DNA from: a virus
Reading direction: 5' to 3' (one strand)
Virus record (IMG/VR): IMGVR_UViG_3300018080_000131
Span: 37,075 to 101,074 of that record
Length of the DNA: 64,000 nucleotides
In this document: positions 22,299 to 30,559 of the stretch, one piece after another
Layout of the letters: every line of letters begins with the position of its first letter
How positions within the stretch are numbered: the first letter of the stretch is position 1
Program-made: the position numbers and the translations under genes
Notes under the pieces: model-generated
Seen by the model: the letters and a program-made list of their open reading frames with translations, nothing else
Told to the model about the DNA's origin: nothing
Databases searched by the model: none

Positions 22299-22922
22299 AT
22301 GCTAAGTAATTTTAAATTTACAGAACCTTTGGTATTTGATAATATTTATAATATTCCTGTTATAGAGAAGCAGGAGTTTAAGTTTGATGTTAATAAGGTT
22401 ATGGGTTTTAATTATTGTCTAAGTAAGAAGGAATTGATTGAGAATACAATTCATTTTTTCTTAGATGATTATCAGTTTGAGAGGGTTTGGAATAAACCTG
22501 AAAGATATTTGAAGATTCTGAAGGAGTTTAATGGTTGTTTTTCTCCAGATTTTTCAATATTTAGAGATGCTCCTTATCCAATTCAGCTATTTAATGTTTT
22601 TAGAAACAGAATAGTTGGGTTATATTGGCAAAGGAATGGTATTAATGTTATTCCTACAGTTGGTTGGGGTGATGTTGATACTTGGGATTTTTGCTTTGAA
22701 GGAGTAGAGGAAGGTTCTTGGGTTGCTATTTCAACAAGAGGAGCAATTCATAGAAATGAAGATAAAGAGTTGTTTAAAGAGGGTTATAATCAGATGTTAG
22801 AGGTTATTAAACCTGAGAAGATTATTGTCTATGGTAGGAAGTTGGAAGGTCTTGATGGAAACATTGAGTGGATTCCTTGGGACTATTATAGAACAGAAAA
22901 ATTAAATAGTGAGGAGAATTAA
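22299..22922 (+). CDS. DUF4417 family protein
   Basis: 207 aa. Start at ATG 22299 after GAAGGAG. The core CFSPDFSIFRDAPYPIQ, then GLYWQRNGINVIPTVGW, SWVAISTRGA and a final PEKIIVYGRK is the recognisable DUF4417 layout, found in phages and mobile elements; biochemical role unknown. It commonly sits beside a small MGGRG-type protein, as it does here. Confidence 0.75.
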   Translation: MLSNFKFTEPLVFDNIYNIPVIEKQEFKFDVNKVMGFNYCLSKKELIENTIHFFLDDYQFERVWNKPERYLKILKEFNGCFSPDFSIFRDAPYPIQLFNVFRNRIVGLYWQRNGINVIPTVGWGDVDTWDFCFEGVEEGSWVAISTRGAIHRNEDKELFKEGYNQMLEVIKPEKIIVYGRKLEGLDGNIEWIPWDYYRTEKLNSEEN

Positions 22923-22923
22923 T

Positions 22924-23190
22924 ATGGGAGGAAGAGGTTCAGGTTCAGGTGGTGGAGCAGGTGGTGGTGGAGGTGGTGCATCTCCAGAAACACCAGCACA
23001 AGCTCAGGCTATGATTGATTCAATTGATAGTAGAATGGATGGTTTGAGAACTAGGATTAGGTATCATATTGAGAGAGGTGCTACTTCTCAAGCTACTGCT
23101 TTACAGAGAAGATTAAGAAGGCTACAACAAAGAAAAAAAGCTTTACAAGCTTTAATGAAGAGGCTTCAAAAAGCTGGTGTTCCAACATAA
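22924..23190 (+). CDS. Small Gly-rich N-terminus protein (MGGRG-type), 88 aa
   Basis: ATG 22924 after GAGGAG. N-terminal MGGRGSGSGGGAGGGGGGA followed by a helical, Arg/Gln-rich half (LQRRLRRLQQRKKALQALM). The Gly tract is encoded mainly by GGT/GGA. Function unknown. Confidence 0.6.
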   Translation: MGGRGSGSGGGAGGGGGGASPETPAQAQAMIDSIDSRMDGLRTRIRYHIERGATSQATALQRRLRRLQQRKKALQALMKRLQKAGVPT

Positions 23191-23205
23191 TAATTAGGAG
23201 ATATA

Positions 23206-24756
23206 ATGGATTTTAAAGGATTTTTCTATAGGGTTTGGTATGATTGGTTGAATCTAAGAAAGAATGTATTCTGTCCTTTGGCAAAAAAGAATAATTGGAA
23301 ATGGTTATTTAATGTTTGTGATTGTCAGAGATATGAACCTAAATATATTTGGGTATGGGTATGTTCTGATTGTGGTAAGTTGACAGAAGAAGGAAAACCA
23401 AAAGCTATTTATAAAAAATTCCTTAAAGGAACAGAACCTACAGAGAAGTGTACTTGTGCAATTATACCACCAATAGAAAAAGTAGAAAGAACCATTTGTC
23501 TTGTTAGTGGATTGCTTGCTAGAGGTTTCTGTTTACATACAGAAGTGAGAGAATACAACAAAGGAACAGAACCTACAGAGAAGTGTGATGTTCATGATTT
23601 TGTAAAATCTAAAAGAGATGAAGAAAAATGTGCAGGTATGCTAGGTTTCTTTTTAAGCTTTATTAGACAAGCTTGGAATCCTAAAGACCAGATGAAAACT
23701 GTTGAGGAACACCAAGCTGTTTTTTCTGAGTTAGCAAGAAGAGGATATAAGTATGTTGATTGGTTTATGTGGTTATGTGATAATAAATATGAACATAAAT
23801 ATTTAAATGATAAGACTCCTTTTTATCAATATAAAAATGCTGTTGGGAAAAGGATGTTTGATTTAATGAAATGGGATGAAAGATTTTGGGAATTGTTTGA
23901 GATATTTATTAAACTACATAAACAGTTTAATCTTGTCCCTGTTCCTCAGATTCTTATGGCTAGATATTGTGATTATCCTTTTGAGAATAATAGAAATAAA
24001 GTTAGAGGTTTTTGGGATAAAACAGCTAGAGATGTTCAGTATGATTTGATTGATAAAACTGTTAGCATTGTTAAAGGAATTGTTGGAAAAGATTTTCTTG
24101 TGAAGTTTGTAAATGAACCTCAGCATGGTGGAAGTGATAGTAGGTTTCATACAATTGCTGAATGGCATCATGATATGTTTTGGCATGGTCTTTGCAAACA
24201 TTTTGATACTGGAGAAGAGGCTTTGAGTCATTTGGTCATTGATAATTCTGGTTCTGAAGCTGGTCAATTGTTGTTGGTTTGGCATCATGGTGGTGAAGAT
24301 GGTCAAAGGTGTCCTAAATGTGGTAAGCTTTTTAAAGATATATTTGGCTACAGTACTGAAGAATGGATGGGTAGGCTTAGAATTGGAGAACAGCACACTG
24401 TTAGTATTGTGGATGATTTGGAAGCTGGTCATAATTCTTTAAGAAAGTTTTTTGGTTCTGCTAATAGAAAGGTGAGATGGCATGAAGATGGTGGTGCAAG
24501 TGATTGTTCTAAAGCTCATGGTTACCATAATGGATATTGTTTTGCTAATGCTGAAGAGTATGGTAAAATGTGTGCTAAGGTATGGAAGATGCAAGCTGAA
24601 AGAGGAAGAGGAAAGATATGTTATATTTGTATATTTCCTGCTGAAACATTATTTTATATTGATAAGGTTTTCCTAGAAACTTACAGAGTAGATACTATTA
24701 ATTGGGACAGATTTGATGAAATGGTGAAAATGCATAAAAAATATCTTGGAGATTGA
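23206..24756 (+). CDS. Large protein with two GTEPTEKC Cys repeats and a glycosidase-like region
   Basis: 516 aa. Residues 30-135 hold Cys pairs (VCSDCGK) and two copies of KGTEPTEKC. The second (ICLVSGLLARGFC...GTEPTEKCDVH) closely resembles the Cys-containing C-terminal tail of class A penicillin-binding proteins. Residues 165-500 look like an alpha/beta-barrel hydrolase: KFVNEPQHGG has the NEP motif of GH5-like acid/base Glu, and RWHEDGGAS could hold a second acid. The domain naming is inference. No signal peptide. It ends the unit just before promoter copy 5. Confidence 0.55.
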   Translation: MDFKGFFYRVWYDWLNLRKNVFCPLAKKNNWKWLFNVCDCQRYEPKYIWVWVCSDCGKLTEEGKPKAIYKKFLKGTEPTEKCTCAIIPPIEKVERTICLVSGLLARGFCLHTEVREYNKGTEPTEKCDVHDFVKSKRDEEKCAGMLGFFLSFIRQAWNPKDQMKTVEEHQAVFSELARRGYKYVDWFMWLCDNKYEHKYLNDKTPFYQYKNAVGKRMFDLMKWDERFWELFEIFIKLHKQFNLVPVPQILMARYCDYPFENNRNKVRGFWDKTARDVQYDLIDKTVSIVKGIVGKDFLVKFVNEPQHGGSDSRFHTIAEWHHDMFWHGLCKHFDTGEEALSHLVIDNSGSEAGQLLLVWHHGGEDGQRCPKCGKLFKDIFGYSTEEWMGRLRIGEQHTVSIVDDLEAGHNSLRKFFGSANRKVRWHEDGGASDCSKAHGYHNGYCFANAEEYGKMCAKVWKMQAERGRGKICYICIFPAETLFYIDKVFLETYRVDTINWDRFDEMVKMHKKYLGD

Positions 24757-24830
24757 AAAAAATTTTGATGTGTAAAGTATTGTATAATAATAACTTAGAA
24801 AAAAATTTAAAAAAAATGTTAAAAAAACAC

Positions 24831-24859
24831 TTGACAAACAAGAAAAAATGTTGTATATT
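24831..24859 (+). promoter_or_regulatory. Strong sigma70-type promoter, copy 5 of 6
   Basis: TTGACA 24831-24836, 17-nt spacer, TATATT 24854-24859. Upstream AAAGTATTGTATAATAATAA and A-tract match copy 3. Confidence 0.9.
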
Positions 24860-24892
24860 ATAAGTACAATGAGAAACAAAGGAGAAACAAAG

Positions 24893-25198
24893 ATGACAGA
24901 AACAAAAGAAAGACCAGAGGTTAAAGCTGGTGATTTTGTCAATCCTGATGGTTGGGGAAAGTGGAATGGTGAAATACTTCAGGAAGATGATGGTTTCAAA
25001 GATTCTTCTTTTCCTGGTTGCCAGTTCAGGCTTCCTTCTAATACCTGTCCTGATTGTAAGTTTGCTGTTAATGTCAGAATAACAGGTAAGGAAAGATGGG
25101 ATAAAGGTTCTGGTTGGTTCAGGTGTGAAGTTGAGTTTGTTGGTGATGGAGAACCTTCAACATTCACCAGAGGCTGGCTTCATAAGAATGTTTGGTAA
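24893..25198 (+). CDS. Hypothetical protein, 101 aa, early-type
   Basis: Start ATG 24893, after AAAGGAG and eight codons after an in-frame ATG (24869) near the transcription start. Contains CPDCKFAVNVRITGK and a Trp-rich end (TRGWLHKNVW). Probably beta-rich. Function unknown. Confidence 0.65.
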   Translation: MTETKERPEVKAGDFVNPDGWGKWNGEILQEDDGFKDSSFPGCQFRLPSNTCPDCKFAVNVRITGKERWDKGSGWFRCEVEFVGDGEPSTFTRGWLHKNVW

Positions 25199-25212
25199 AA
25201 AGGAGAGATAAA

Positions 25213-25380
25213 ATGGCATTAGGAAGTAAGAAAAGAGATTATGTAACTTCAGCAAGATTGGTTGAAAAAAGGCTTGCTCTTCATTTTCAGTTTATGAATG
25301 AATATATTCAAAATGGAATGGAAAAAGATGAAGCAAGTAAGAAAGCTTTTAAGGATATTCAAGAAGGAAGGATAAAGTAA
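25213..25380 (+). CDS. Hypothetical protein, 55 aa
   Basis: ATG 25213 behind AAAAAGGAGAG; the longer frame overlaps the previous gene. Basic helical protein (GSKKRDYVTSARLVEKR). TAATG overlap with the next gene. Confidence 0.55.
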   Translation: MALGSKKRDYVTSARLVEKRLALHFQFMNEYIQNGMEKDEASKKAFKDIQEGRIK

Positions 25381-25796
25381 TGGTTGGTTACATTAGTTGG
25401 AAATATAATAATGCATGTTTACCAGAAGAAGGCTATATTGAAGTTGTGATTATGACAAAGAAAGAGAAGATTAGTAACTTCTATAAAATTAAAAGATTTG
25501 AAGGTGATGATTTGAGAGATGGTAATATTGCTGTATTCTACAATAGATTAATTACTGGTTCTTTTTGGAGAAGTGGTCAAACTATTTTTTATACTGATAA
25601 TGTTCCTTGTAGAACTAATGTTGAAGAGTTAAAGAGTTATAAGGTTTGTGAGAATTGTATTCATCTTACACAAGGTTTCCACCAGATAAAGGGTAGAAAA
25701 ACTTATACTTTTGAGTGTGGTAGTTTTGAAAGTAAGAAGAAAGGAAAGAAGGTTAGTTTATCAGATACCTGTGAAAAGTTTTTTTCAAAAAAATGA
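25380..25796 (+). CDS. Hypothetical protein with C-terminal Cys cluster, 138 aa
   Basis: TAATG-coupled. CENCIHLTQGF...FECGSF...DTCEKFF places four or five Cys in the last 45 residues, a likely zinc site. Its stop is 10 nt before promoter copy 6. Confidence 0.6.
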   Translation: MVGYISWKYNNACLPEEGYIEVVIMTKKEKISNFYKIKRFEGDDLRDGNIAVFYNRLITGSFWRSGQTIFYTDNVPCRTNVEELKSYKVCENCIHLTQGFHQIKGRKTYTFECGSFESKKKGKKVSLSDTCEKFFSKK

Positions 25797-25805
25797 AAAA
25801 AAGAC

Positions 25806-25834
25806 TTGACAAATAAAATAAAATGTGTTATATT
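25806..25834 (+). promoter_or_regulatory. Strong sigma70-type promoter, copy 6 of 6
   Basis: TTGACA 25806-25811, 17-nt spacer, TATATT 25829-25834, preceded by AAAAAAATGAAAAAAAGAC as in copy 4. Leader AAGTAGAATGAGAAATAAAG. Confidence 0.9.
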
Positions 25835-25867
25835 ATAAGTAGAATGAGAAATAAAGGAGTAAAAAAG

Positions 25868-26251
25868 ATGAGTAGAGAAGAAAGTAATAGGCTTGAGAGG
25901 CTTATGAGTGGTTTGGAAGAAGTTACTGGTCATAGGGCTTCTATGAGTCAGAAGGAGCTTTGGAATCTTGCTCCTAAAGAGGCTAAAAGAACTGTTAGGA
26001 AAATGAGAAGACTTGAAAAAAAAGCTAAAAGGCTTCCTAGTAGGAGTTCTCATCCTGAGCTTCAGAGTGTTACTGTTCCTAGATTGGCTGATGGTCTTAT
26101 GAGATTGGTTGGTAATACTCTTAGGGTTGGAAATAAAGTTCTTGTTGGTGGAGAACCTGCTAGACAGCTTCATAAACATGGTGCTATGATGGAAAGTGAT
26201 TATCAGAATTATAAAGCTAAAGATTCTAAAAATAAATCAAGGCATTTGTAA
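25868..26251 (+). CDS. Hypothetical basic protein, 127 aa, early-type
   Basis: Start ATG 25868 after AAAGGAG, with the family's in-frame leader ATG eight codons earlier. Helical and very basic (KRTVRKMRRLEKKAKRLPSRSSH), so likely DNA or RNA binding. Function unknown. Confidence 0.6.
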   Translation: MSREESNRLERLMSGLEEVTGHRASMSQKELWNLAPKEAKRTVRKMRRLEKKAKRLPSRSSHPELQSVTVPRLADGLMRLVGNTLRVGNKVLVGGEPARQLHKHGAMMESDYQNYKAKDSKNKSRHL

Positions 26252-26269
26252 AAATGTGAGGTGATATGA

Positions 26270-26488
26270 ATGAGTAAATATAATGTTAGGGTTTTAAGTT
26301 TTCTATATGATATTAATAAGCTTGATTCAGATATTGCTGGGTATCCTCATTATTTTACTGTAGAAGCAAAATCCAAAAAAGAAGCAGAAGAGAAAATGAG
26401 AAAGAAAATGGTTAAAAGATATGGAGAAAACTATTTTAAAATAACTGATGTTGAATTATATGATAAAGATTTTGCTTCTTATGATTAA
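26270..26488 (+). CDS. Hypothetical protein, 72 aa
   Basis: GAGGTGAT before ATG. YFTVEAKSKKEAEEKMRKKM is a short alpha/beta pattern common in small phage proteins of unknown role. Confidence 0.55.
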   Translation: MSKYNVRVLSFLYDINKLDSDIAGYPHYFTVEAKSKKEAEEKMRKKMVKRYGENYFKITDVELYDKDFASYD

Positions 26489-26499
26489 AGGAGAATAAA

Positions 26500-27126
26500 A
26501 TGAGTGAGCTTCTAGAAAAATTCAAGAGTCTTTTAAAGAAAAGAGAAGGAATTGTACATGAAAGAAGCAAGCTTTATAAGTTGAAGTTTGATATGAGAGA
26601 TGCAGATTATCAAGAGAGATATGATAAAACTAAGTTCCAGCTAAGAAAGTTTGATGATAGAGAGAGAAAGATTAACAAGCTTCTTGATGGTCTTGCTAAA
26701 GAGCTTCCTGTTCAGGTTAGTAAGAATTGGAAGAAGTATGATTCAGTTTGGGAGTCAACATATTCTTCTCAAGGGTTTGGTTCTTATAAGTATGCTAAGG
26801 AAAGAGCAGAAAAAATAGCTGATGATATTAAAGTGAATGGTGTTCCAGTGAAGATAGAGATTGAAACAAAGAAGTTTGAAGGTTCTGGTTCTATATTTAG
26901 TAGTAGAAATTCTCATTCAACATTTAATATTTATGTGAAAGCTGATAAGGTAAATAGAGAGATTCTTAAAAGAAAACCTGGAGTTACTTTTAGGGAATGG
27001 ATTAGGTTATGCTGGAAAAGAGGTGTTAATCCAAGAGTATATAATCCTTTTCTTCCTCATGGTTTGGAAGAGAAGCTTGAGATTGATTATTTTGGAAATG
27101 ATTTAAGAAAAGGAGAAGTAAAATGA
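26500..27126 (+). CDS. Hypothetical protein, 208 aa
   Basis: AAAGGAG site. N-terminal 70 residues form a coiled coil; a central beta-rich part (VKIEIETKKFEGSG) contains Ser-rich SSRNSHS; the end is basic. No family recognised. Overlaps the next gene (ATGA). Confidence 0.6.
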   Translation: MSELLEKFKSLLKKREGIVHERSKLYKLKFDMRDADYQERYDKTKFQLRKFDDRERKINKLLDGLAKELPVQVSKNWKKYDSVWESTYSSQGFGSYKYAKERAEKIADDIKVNGVPVKIEIETKKFEGSGSIFSSRNSHSTFNIYVKADKVNREILKRKPGVTFREWIRLCWKRGVNPRVYNPFLPHGLEEKLEIDYFGNDLRKGEVK

Positions 27127-27299
27127 CAGTAAAAGAATTAATCAAAAGGCTTGAGGCTTTGGATGCTCCTGAAGCTTTAATTTTTGTTGATGTAATGAGA
27201 TTTGGTGATGTTGTGCAAAGTGGATTGCAAATTACTAGGGTAGAAAGAGAAGATAATTTTGAAATCTCCCATGTTGTGGAGTTTACAATAGAAAAGTAA
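27123..27299 (+). CDS. Hypothetical protein, 58 aa
   Basis: ATGA-coupled, with AAAAGGAGAAG upstream. MTVKELIKRLEALDAPEALIF... is a pattern seen in small phage proteins (ELIEELEKLD...). Function unknown. Confidence 0.55.
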   Translation: MTVKELIKRLEALDAPEALIFVDVMRFGDVVQSGLQITRVEREDNFEISHVVEFTIEK

Positions 27300-27323
27300 T
27301 TTAAATTAATTAGGAGAAATAAA

Positions 27324-27983
27324 ATGAATGAAAATGAAAACAAAGAAGCCAAGGATTCTAGGGTTGGAGTGCTTAACAAGCATAGTTTGGATTTATTCTT
27401 ATTAGTTGATAAGAATAAGGCTATGAAAAGGGATGTTTTAAATGGTATTCATGTTACAGGTGAGTTTACAGAAGTTACTAATGGTCATTATGCTATGAGA
27501 ATTAGTAATAATCATATGCATCATGATGATTATCCAAATGGTCCAAATGGTGAAAAGATTAGTGATAAGAAGGAAGTTGATATTGTTGTTCCTGTGGAAG
27601 TTGCAAAAAAACTACAAAAGAATTTGCCAAAAATGAAGAGTCTTCCTATGATGGAAAATGCTGTTTTTGGTGAAAACACAAAAGAAGATAATTCAAATGT
27701 TGAAATTATCACTTATGATTTAGAGGCTTGGAATCCAGTTAACTTCAAACCTATTGAAGATAAGTTTCCTGATATGGATGCTGTCATTCCAAAGAAACAA
27801 GCTGAAATTGAAATTGGTTTTAATCCAGATTATATGATAAAGCTTTGTCAACAGTTTAAGAAGAATGGTGTTGATACAGTTAAGCTGTCTATTCATTCTC
27901 CAACAGAGGTTATGGTGTTGGATGGATGGAATTCTAGAACTGACCAGGAGATAAAAGCTTTGTTGATGCCAAAAAAGGTCTAG
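27324..27983 (+). CDS. Beta-clamp-like DNA polymerase processivity factor (putative)
   Basis: 219 aa, about 60 percent of a bacterial clamp. The C-terminal half has the clamp pattern: KFPDMDAVIPKK, a central helix NPDYMIKLCQQF, strands VKLSIHSPTEVMVLDG and a terminal IKALLMPKK matching the clamp's IMPMRL ending. The N-terminal part is divergent. It would tether the phage or host polymerase; no polymerase gene is in this window. Confidence 0.5.
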   Translation: MNENENKEAKDSRVGVLNKHSLDLFLLVDKNKAMKRDVLNGIHVTGEFTEVTNGHYAMRISNNHMHHDDYPNGPNGEKISDKKEVDIVVPVEVAKKLQKNLPKMKSLPMMENAVFGENTKEDNSNVEIITYDLEAWNPVNFKPIEDKFPDMDAVIPKKQAEIEIGFNPDYMIKLCQQFKKNGVDTVKLSIHSPTEVMVLDGWNSRTDQEIKALLMPKKV

Positions 27984-28075
27984 AATATGGGTAAAATTTA
28001 TGCTTCTAAGGCTCTAAGAGGCTTTCTAAGCTAAAAACTATGTTGTATAAGTATATTTGCATTAGTGAGTAGATT
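27981..28075 (+). repeat. Intergenic repeat element, copy 3 of 3
   Basis: GAATATGGGTAAAAT, CTAAGAGGCTTTCTAAG, AAAAACT and TTTGCATTA align without gaps to copies 1 and 2. Its reading frame (MGKIYASKALRGFLS) stops at codon 16 through a C-to-T-type difference, so this copy cannot encode the full peptide. The TATAAT of the other copies is TGTTGT here, with TATAAG at 28046-28051. Confidence 0.7.
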
Positions 28076-28087
28076 GAGGAGCTTAAA

Positions 28088-28315
28088 ATGGGTAATAGGA
28101 AGAGACAAAAAGAGAATTTGAAGAAGCTTCAGGAGTGGATGTTGGAAAAAGAAAAGGAAAATAAAGACAAAGAGATTAGAAAAATGAAGGATAAGAAACA
28201 TGAGGCTATTAGGAAAGAAAAGGAGAAAAAGAAAAATCTGAAAAGAGTTGACAAGATGAGAAAGAATGTTGATAGATTAAAAAGAAAAAAGGAGAGGGAG
28301 AAGATGAAGAAGTGA
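28088..28315 (+). CDS. Hypothetical charged coiled-coil protein, 75 aa
   Basis: GAGGAG site. Over 60 percent Lys/Glu/Arg (KEKENKDKEIRKMKDKKH). Likely a long helix. Its stop overlaps the GTG of the next gene. Confidence 0.55.
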   Translation: MGNRKRQKENLKKLQEWMLEKEKENKDKEIRKMKDKKHEAIRKEKEKKKNLKRVDKMRKNVDRLKRKKEREKMKK

Positions 28316-28737
28316 AAAAAATTTTATGTTTGTTGGCTATGTTGCTTTTTATTCCAGGGTGTATTATAATCAGTGAGGATTTTCAATATAGCAGATATGA
28401 GAGGTTAAGGTTTAGAAATCCTGTTAGAACAGTTTATTACAGTTATTGTGATTATAGTATTTGGAATCCTTATTGGTATACTAATTGGTATTATGCTAAT
28501 TGGTACAATTGGAGATATAATAGATACTGGAGAAGTTACAGAAATAATTATTATTGGTCAGGTACAACAAGAAGTTCTTCTAGTGATGTAATATCAAAAA
28601 GTAGTTTGAGAGATAGAAGTAAAAATAAAAGAGTGAGTGGGGTTGTTTCAAAAAGTAAGATTAAACAAAAGACCAGTAATAGTGGTTCTAAAAAAACAGT
28701 GAATAAAAGTAAGGGAAAGGTTAAAAAAAAGAAATAA
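28312..28737 (+). CDS. Lipoprotein with Tyr/Trp-rich region
   Basis: GTG start overlapping the previous stop. A type II signal peptide (KKILCLLAMLLFIPGC) ends at a lipobox Cys at residue 17. Residues 26-82 are extremely rich in Tyr, Trp, Asn and Arg (WYTNWYYANWYNWRYNRYW); the last 55 residues are Ser/Lys-rich. It is probably a periplasmic or outer-membrane lipoprotein. No family recognised; low complexity makes homology hard to read. Confidence 0.65.
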   Translation: MKKILCLLAMLLFIPGCIIISEDFQYSRYERLRFRNPVRTVYYSYCDYSIWNPYWYTNWYYANWYNWRYNRYWRSYRNNYYWSGTTRSSSSDVISKSSLRDRSKNKRVSGVVSKSKIKQKTSNSGSKKTVNKSKGKVKKKK

Positions 28738-28754
28738 GATAATAGGAGTAAAAA

Positions 28755-29240
28755 ATGCCTTATGTAAAACAAGCATTAAGAAAAAAATTAGATAATTTGG
28801 TAAAGATTTTTATTGAGTATATGGAAGCTAATGATTGTCTTTGTTGGGATTATATTCTTTTTAAAGATGCTGAAAGAAATATAGACCCAGGTTATAATAA
28901 CTACAAAAATTATATTGGTGAAATTACAGAGAGTGTTAATGAAATGGAAAGAAGATTTGGAAGGTCTTCTGTTATGGGAGAAATAATTAATGTTCCTATT
29001 TTCTTTGATGATGAATTTAATGCTTTAAATAATCTTGTAGATGAAATATCTTCTTTATCTATTAATGGTGATTTGAATTATGTGCTGTTTGCTTTTGGGA
29101 AAAGATTTGATTTTAATAATAGTAGATATAAAATAGAGGATTATCTTTTACAATTGAAAAAAACAGTTGGTTTAATTAGGGATAGGATTTTGTCAATTTA
29201 TGAGAATGTAAAAATAGATGAAAATGGAGATGTTAAATGA
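28755..29240 (+). CDS. DUF6899-like phage protein, 161 aa
   Basis: MPYVKQALRKKLDNL, then NGDLNYVLFAFG and YKIEDYLLQLKKTV...YENVKIDENGDV follow the layout of a widespread phage protein (DUF6899) of unknown function. ATGA overlap with the next gene. Confidence 0.6.
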   Translation: MPYVKQALRKKLDNLVKIFIEYMEANDCLCWDYILFKDAERNIDPGYNNYKNYIGEITESVNEMERRFGRSSVMGEIINVPIFFDDEFNALNNLVDEISSLSINGDLNYVLFAFGKRFDFNNSRYKIEDYLLQLKKTVGLIRDRILSIYENVKIDENGDVK

Positions 29241-29668
29241 GAAAAATTAATTTATCTTGGAATATAAAGTATGCTATTTTTTGTATTGTTAGTTTAGCTG
29301 TTATTACAGGATTTGTTTTAGGTGTATTAGATGATACCTCTACTTCTGATAAAGTAGTTACTGTAAGCTCAGTAGATTCTGTTAAACCTGCTGAAGAAGA
29401 AATGGTAGATATTTCATATGAAGATATGAGAGTTTATGTGTTTCCAAATAATGAAATGTTGATAATAAAGAATCCTATGTTTTTGAAATATGCTTCTGAT
29501 GGTGGTCATTTAATTATAACTATTGATGAGAATAAGGTGGTGAAGGCTACAAGAATTAGTAAGGATTGGTATTTCTTTACAATTTATTGTAAGGCTGAAA
29601 ATATTATACCAAATTTTAAAGATAAAGAAGATTTAAAAAAGAAAGGAAATGGTTTTGGAGGATATTAA
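29237..29668 (+). CDS. Membrane-anchored protein of a three-member paralog family
   Basis: 143 aa. One TM segment at about 12-30, a Ser/Val linker, then a domain at about 60-118 (VYVFPNNEMLIIKNPMFL, GGHLII, ISKDWYFFTIYCK). The same pattern occurs in the next gene and in the gene at 36652, so they are paralogs. The domain would face the periplasm. Function unknown. Confidence 0.6.
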   Translation: MRKINLSWNIKYAIFCIVSLAVITGFVLGVLDDTSTSDKVVTVSSVDSVKPAEEEMVDISYEDMRVYVFPNNEMLIIKNPMFLKYASDGGHLIITIDENKVVKATRISKDWYFFTIYCKAENIIPNFKDKEDLKKKGNGFGGY

Positions 29669-29669
29669 A

Positions 29670-29915
29670 ATGAGGTACACAGATAATCAAAATTTAAAAT
29701 TTAGTGATATTTCTTTGGAGCTTTGGAGAGAATATGATTTTCTTGATAATGGTAAAATTGTTACTATTAAAATTGAGAATCCTTTAGTTTTAAATGTTAG
29801 TGCTTCTGGTGGTCATAGGATTATTGATTCTAAAGGTATTGCTCATTATATTCCTTATAAGTGGATTGCACTTAGATGGGAAAATGAAGAAGATGCTCCA
29901 AGGATGCAATTTTAA
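29670..29915 (+). CDS. Small paralog-family protein (soluble), 81 aa
   Basis: Start ATG 29670 after GGAGG; the longer frame overlaps the previous gene. Carries the shared domain: VTIKIENPLVL, GGHRIIDSKG, IPYKWIALRWE. Tandem with its membrane-anchored relative. Confidence 0.6.
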   Translation: MRYTDNQNLKFSDISLELWREYDFLDNGKIVTIKIENPLVLNVSASGGHRIIDSKGIAHYIPYKWIALRWENEEDAPRMQF

Positions 29916-29929
29916 GAGAGGTAAAATAA

Positions 29930-30304
29930 ATGAAGAAAAAAATTAAAAGAGTTTATGTTGCTGGTCTTTTAACTCCAAGAGGAATTAAGAGTACTAATCC
30001 AGCTATTGAATATTTAATCAATATTTCTGATTTGGTAGATGCTAGTCTTGATTTAATTGAAGCTGGGTATACTCCATTTTGTCCAGCTTTGGATTTTCTT
30101 TATTTCATTAAGATGAAAAAGAGAATTACAGAACCTATGATTAAGAGGTTGAGTAAAGATTGGTTAGAGGTATCAGATGCAATTCTTCTTACTCATCAAT
30201 GGCAAAAATCACCAGGAACTTTGGCTGAACTTGAATATGCAAAAAAGAATTATATTCCATCATTTGAGAGTATTGAAGAATTAAAAAAATATGATGGGGA
30301 ATAA
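29930..30304 (+). CDS. Nucleoside 2-deoxyribosyltransferase-like protein
   Basis: 124 aa. VYVAGLLTPRG at the first strand, FCPALDF, SKDWLEVSDAILLT and SPGTLAELEYAKK match the phage DUF1937/DUF4406-type Rossmann-like deoxyribosyltransferase family. The Glu in LAELE corresponds to the family's active-site acid. Substrate uncertain; it could salvage or modify nucleosides. Confidence 0.65.
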   Translation: MKKKIKRVYVAGLLTPRGIKSTNPAIEYLINISDLVDASLDLIEAGYTPFCPALDFLYFIKMKKRITEPMIKRLSKDWLEVSDAILLTHQWQKSPGTLAELEYAKKNYIPSFESIEELKKYDGE

Positions 30305-30551
30305 GAAAATTTTAGAAAAACTTGATAAGATAGAATTTGCTTTTAAAACAAGAGAAAGAGAGAGATGGTCTAAATCTGAAAGGGATGAGGTTTTAAAAAG
30401 AGGTGAAGAACCAGCAGATTTTTATCAGATATGGTCTAAGTTAATAAAGCTTTGGGCTATTAAATATTGGATTAAGAAATATAATTATCTTCCTCTGTCC
30501 TATAAAAGACAGATTGAGGAATGGGAAGAGGAATTGAATAATTACTTATAG
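30291..30551 (+). CDS. Hypothetical protein, 86 aa
   Basis: Overlaps the previous gene by 14 nt (second ATG at 30294). Trp/Lys-rich helices (FYQIWSKLIKLWAIKYWIKK). It precedes the portal gene directly. Confidence 0.55.
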   Translation: MMGNKKILEKLDKIEFAFKTRERERWSKSERDEVLKRGEEPADFYQIWSKLIKLWAIKYWIKKYNYLPLSYKRQIEEWEEELNNYL

Positions 30552-30559
30552 AGGTTAGA

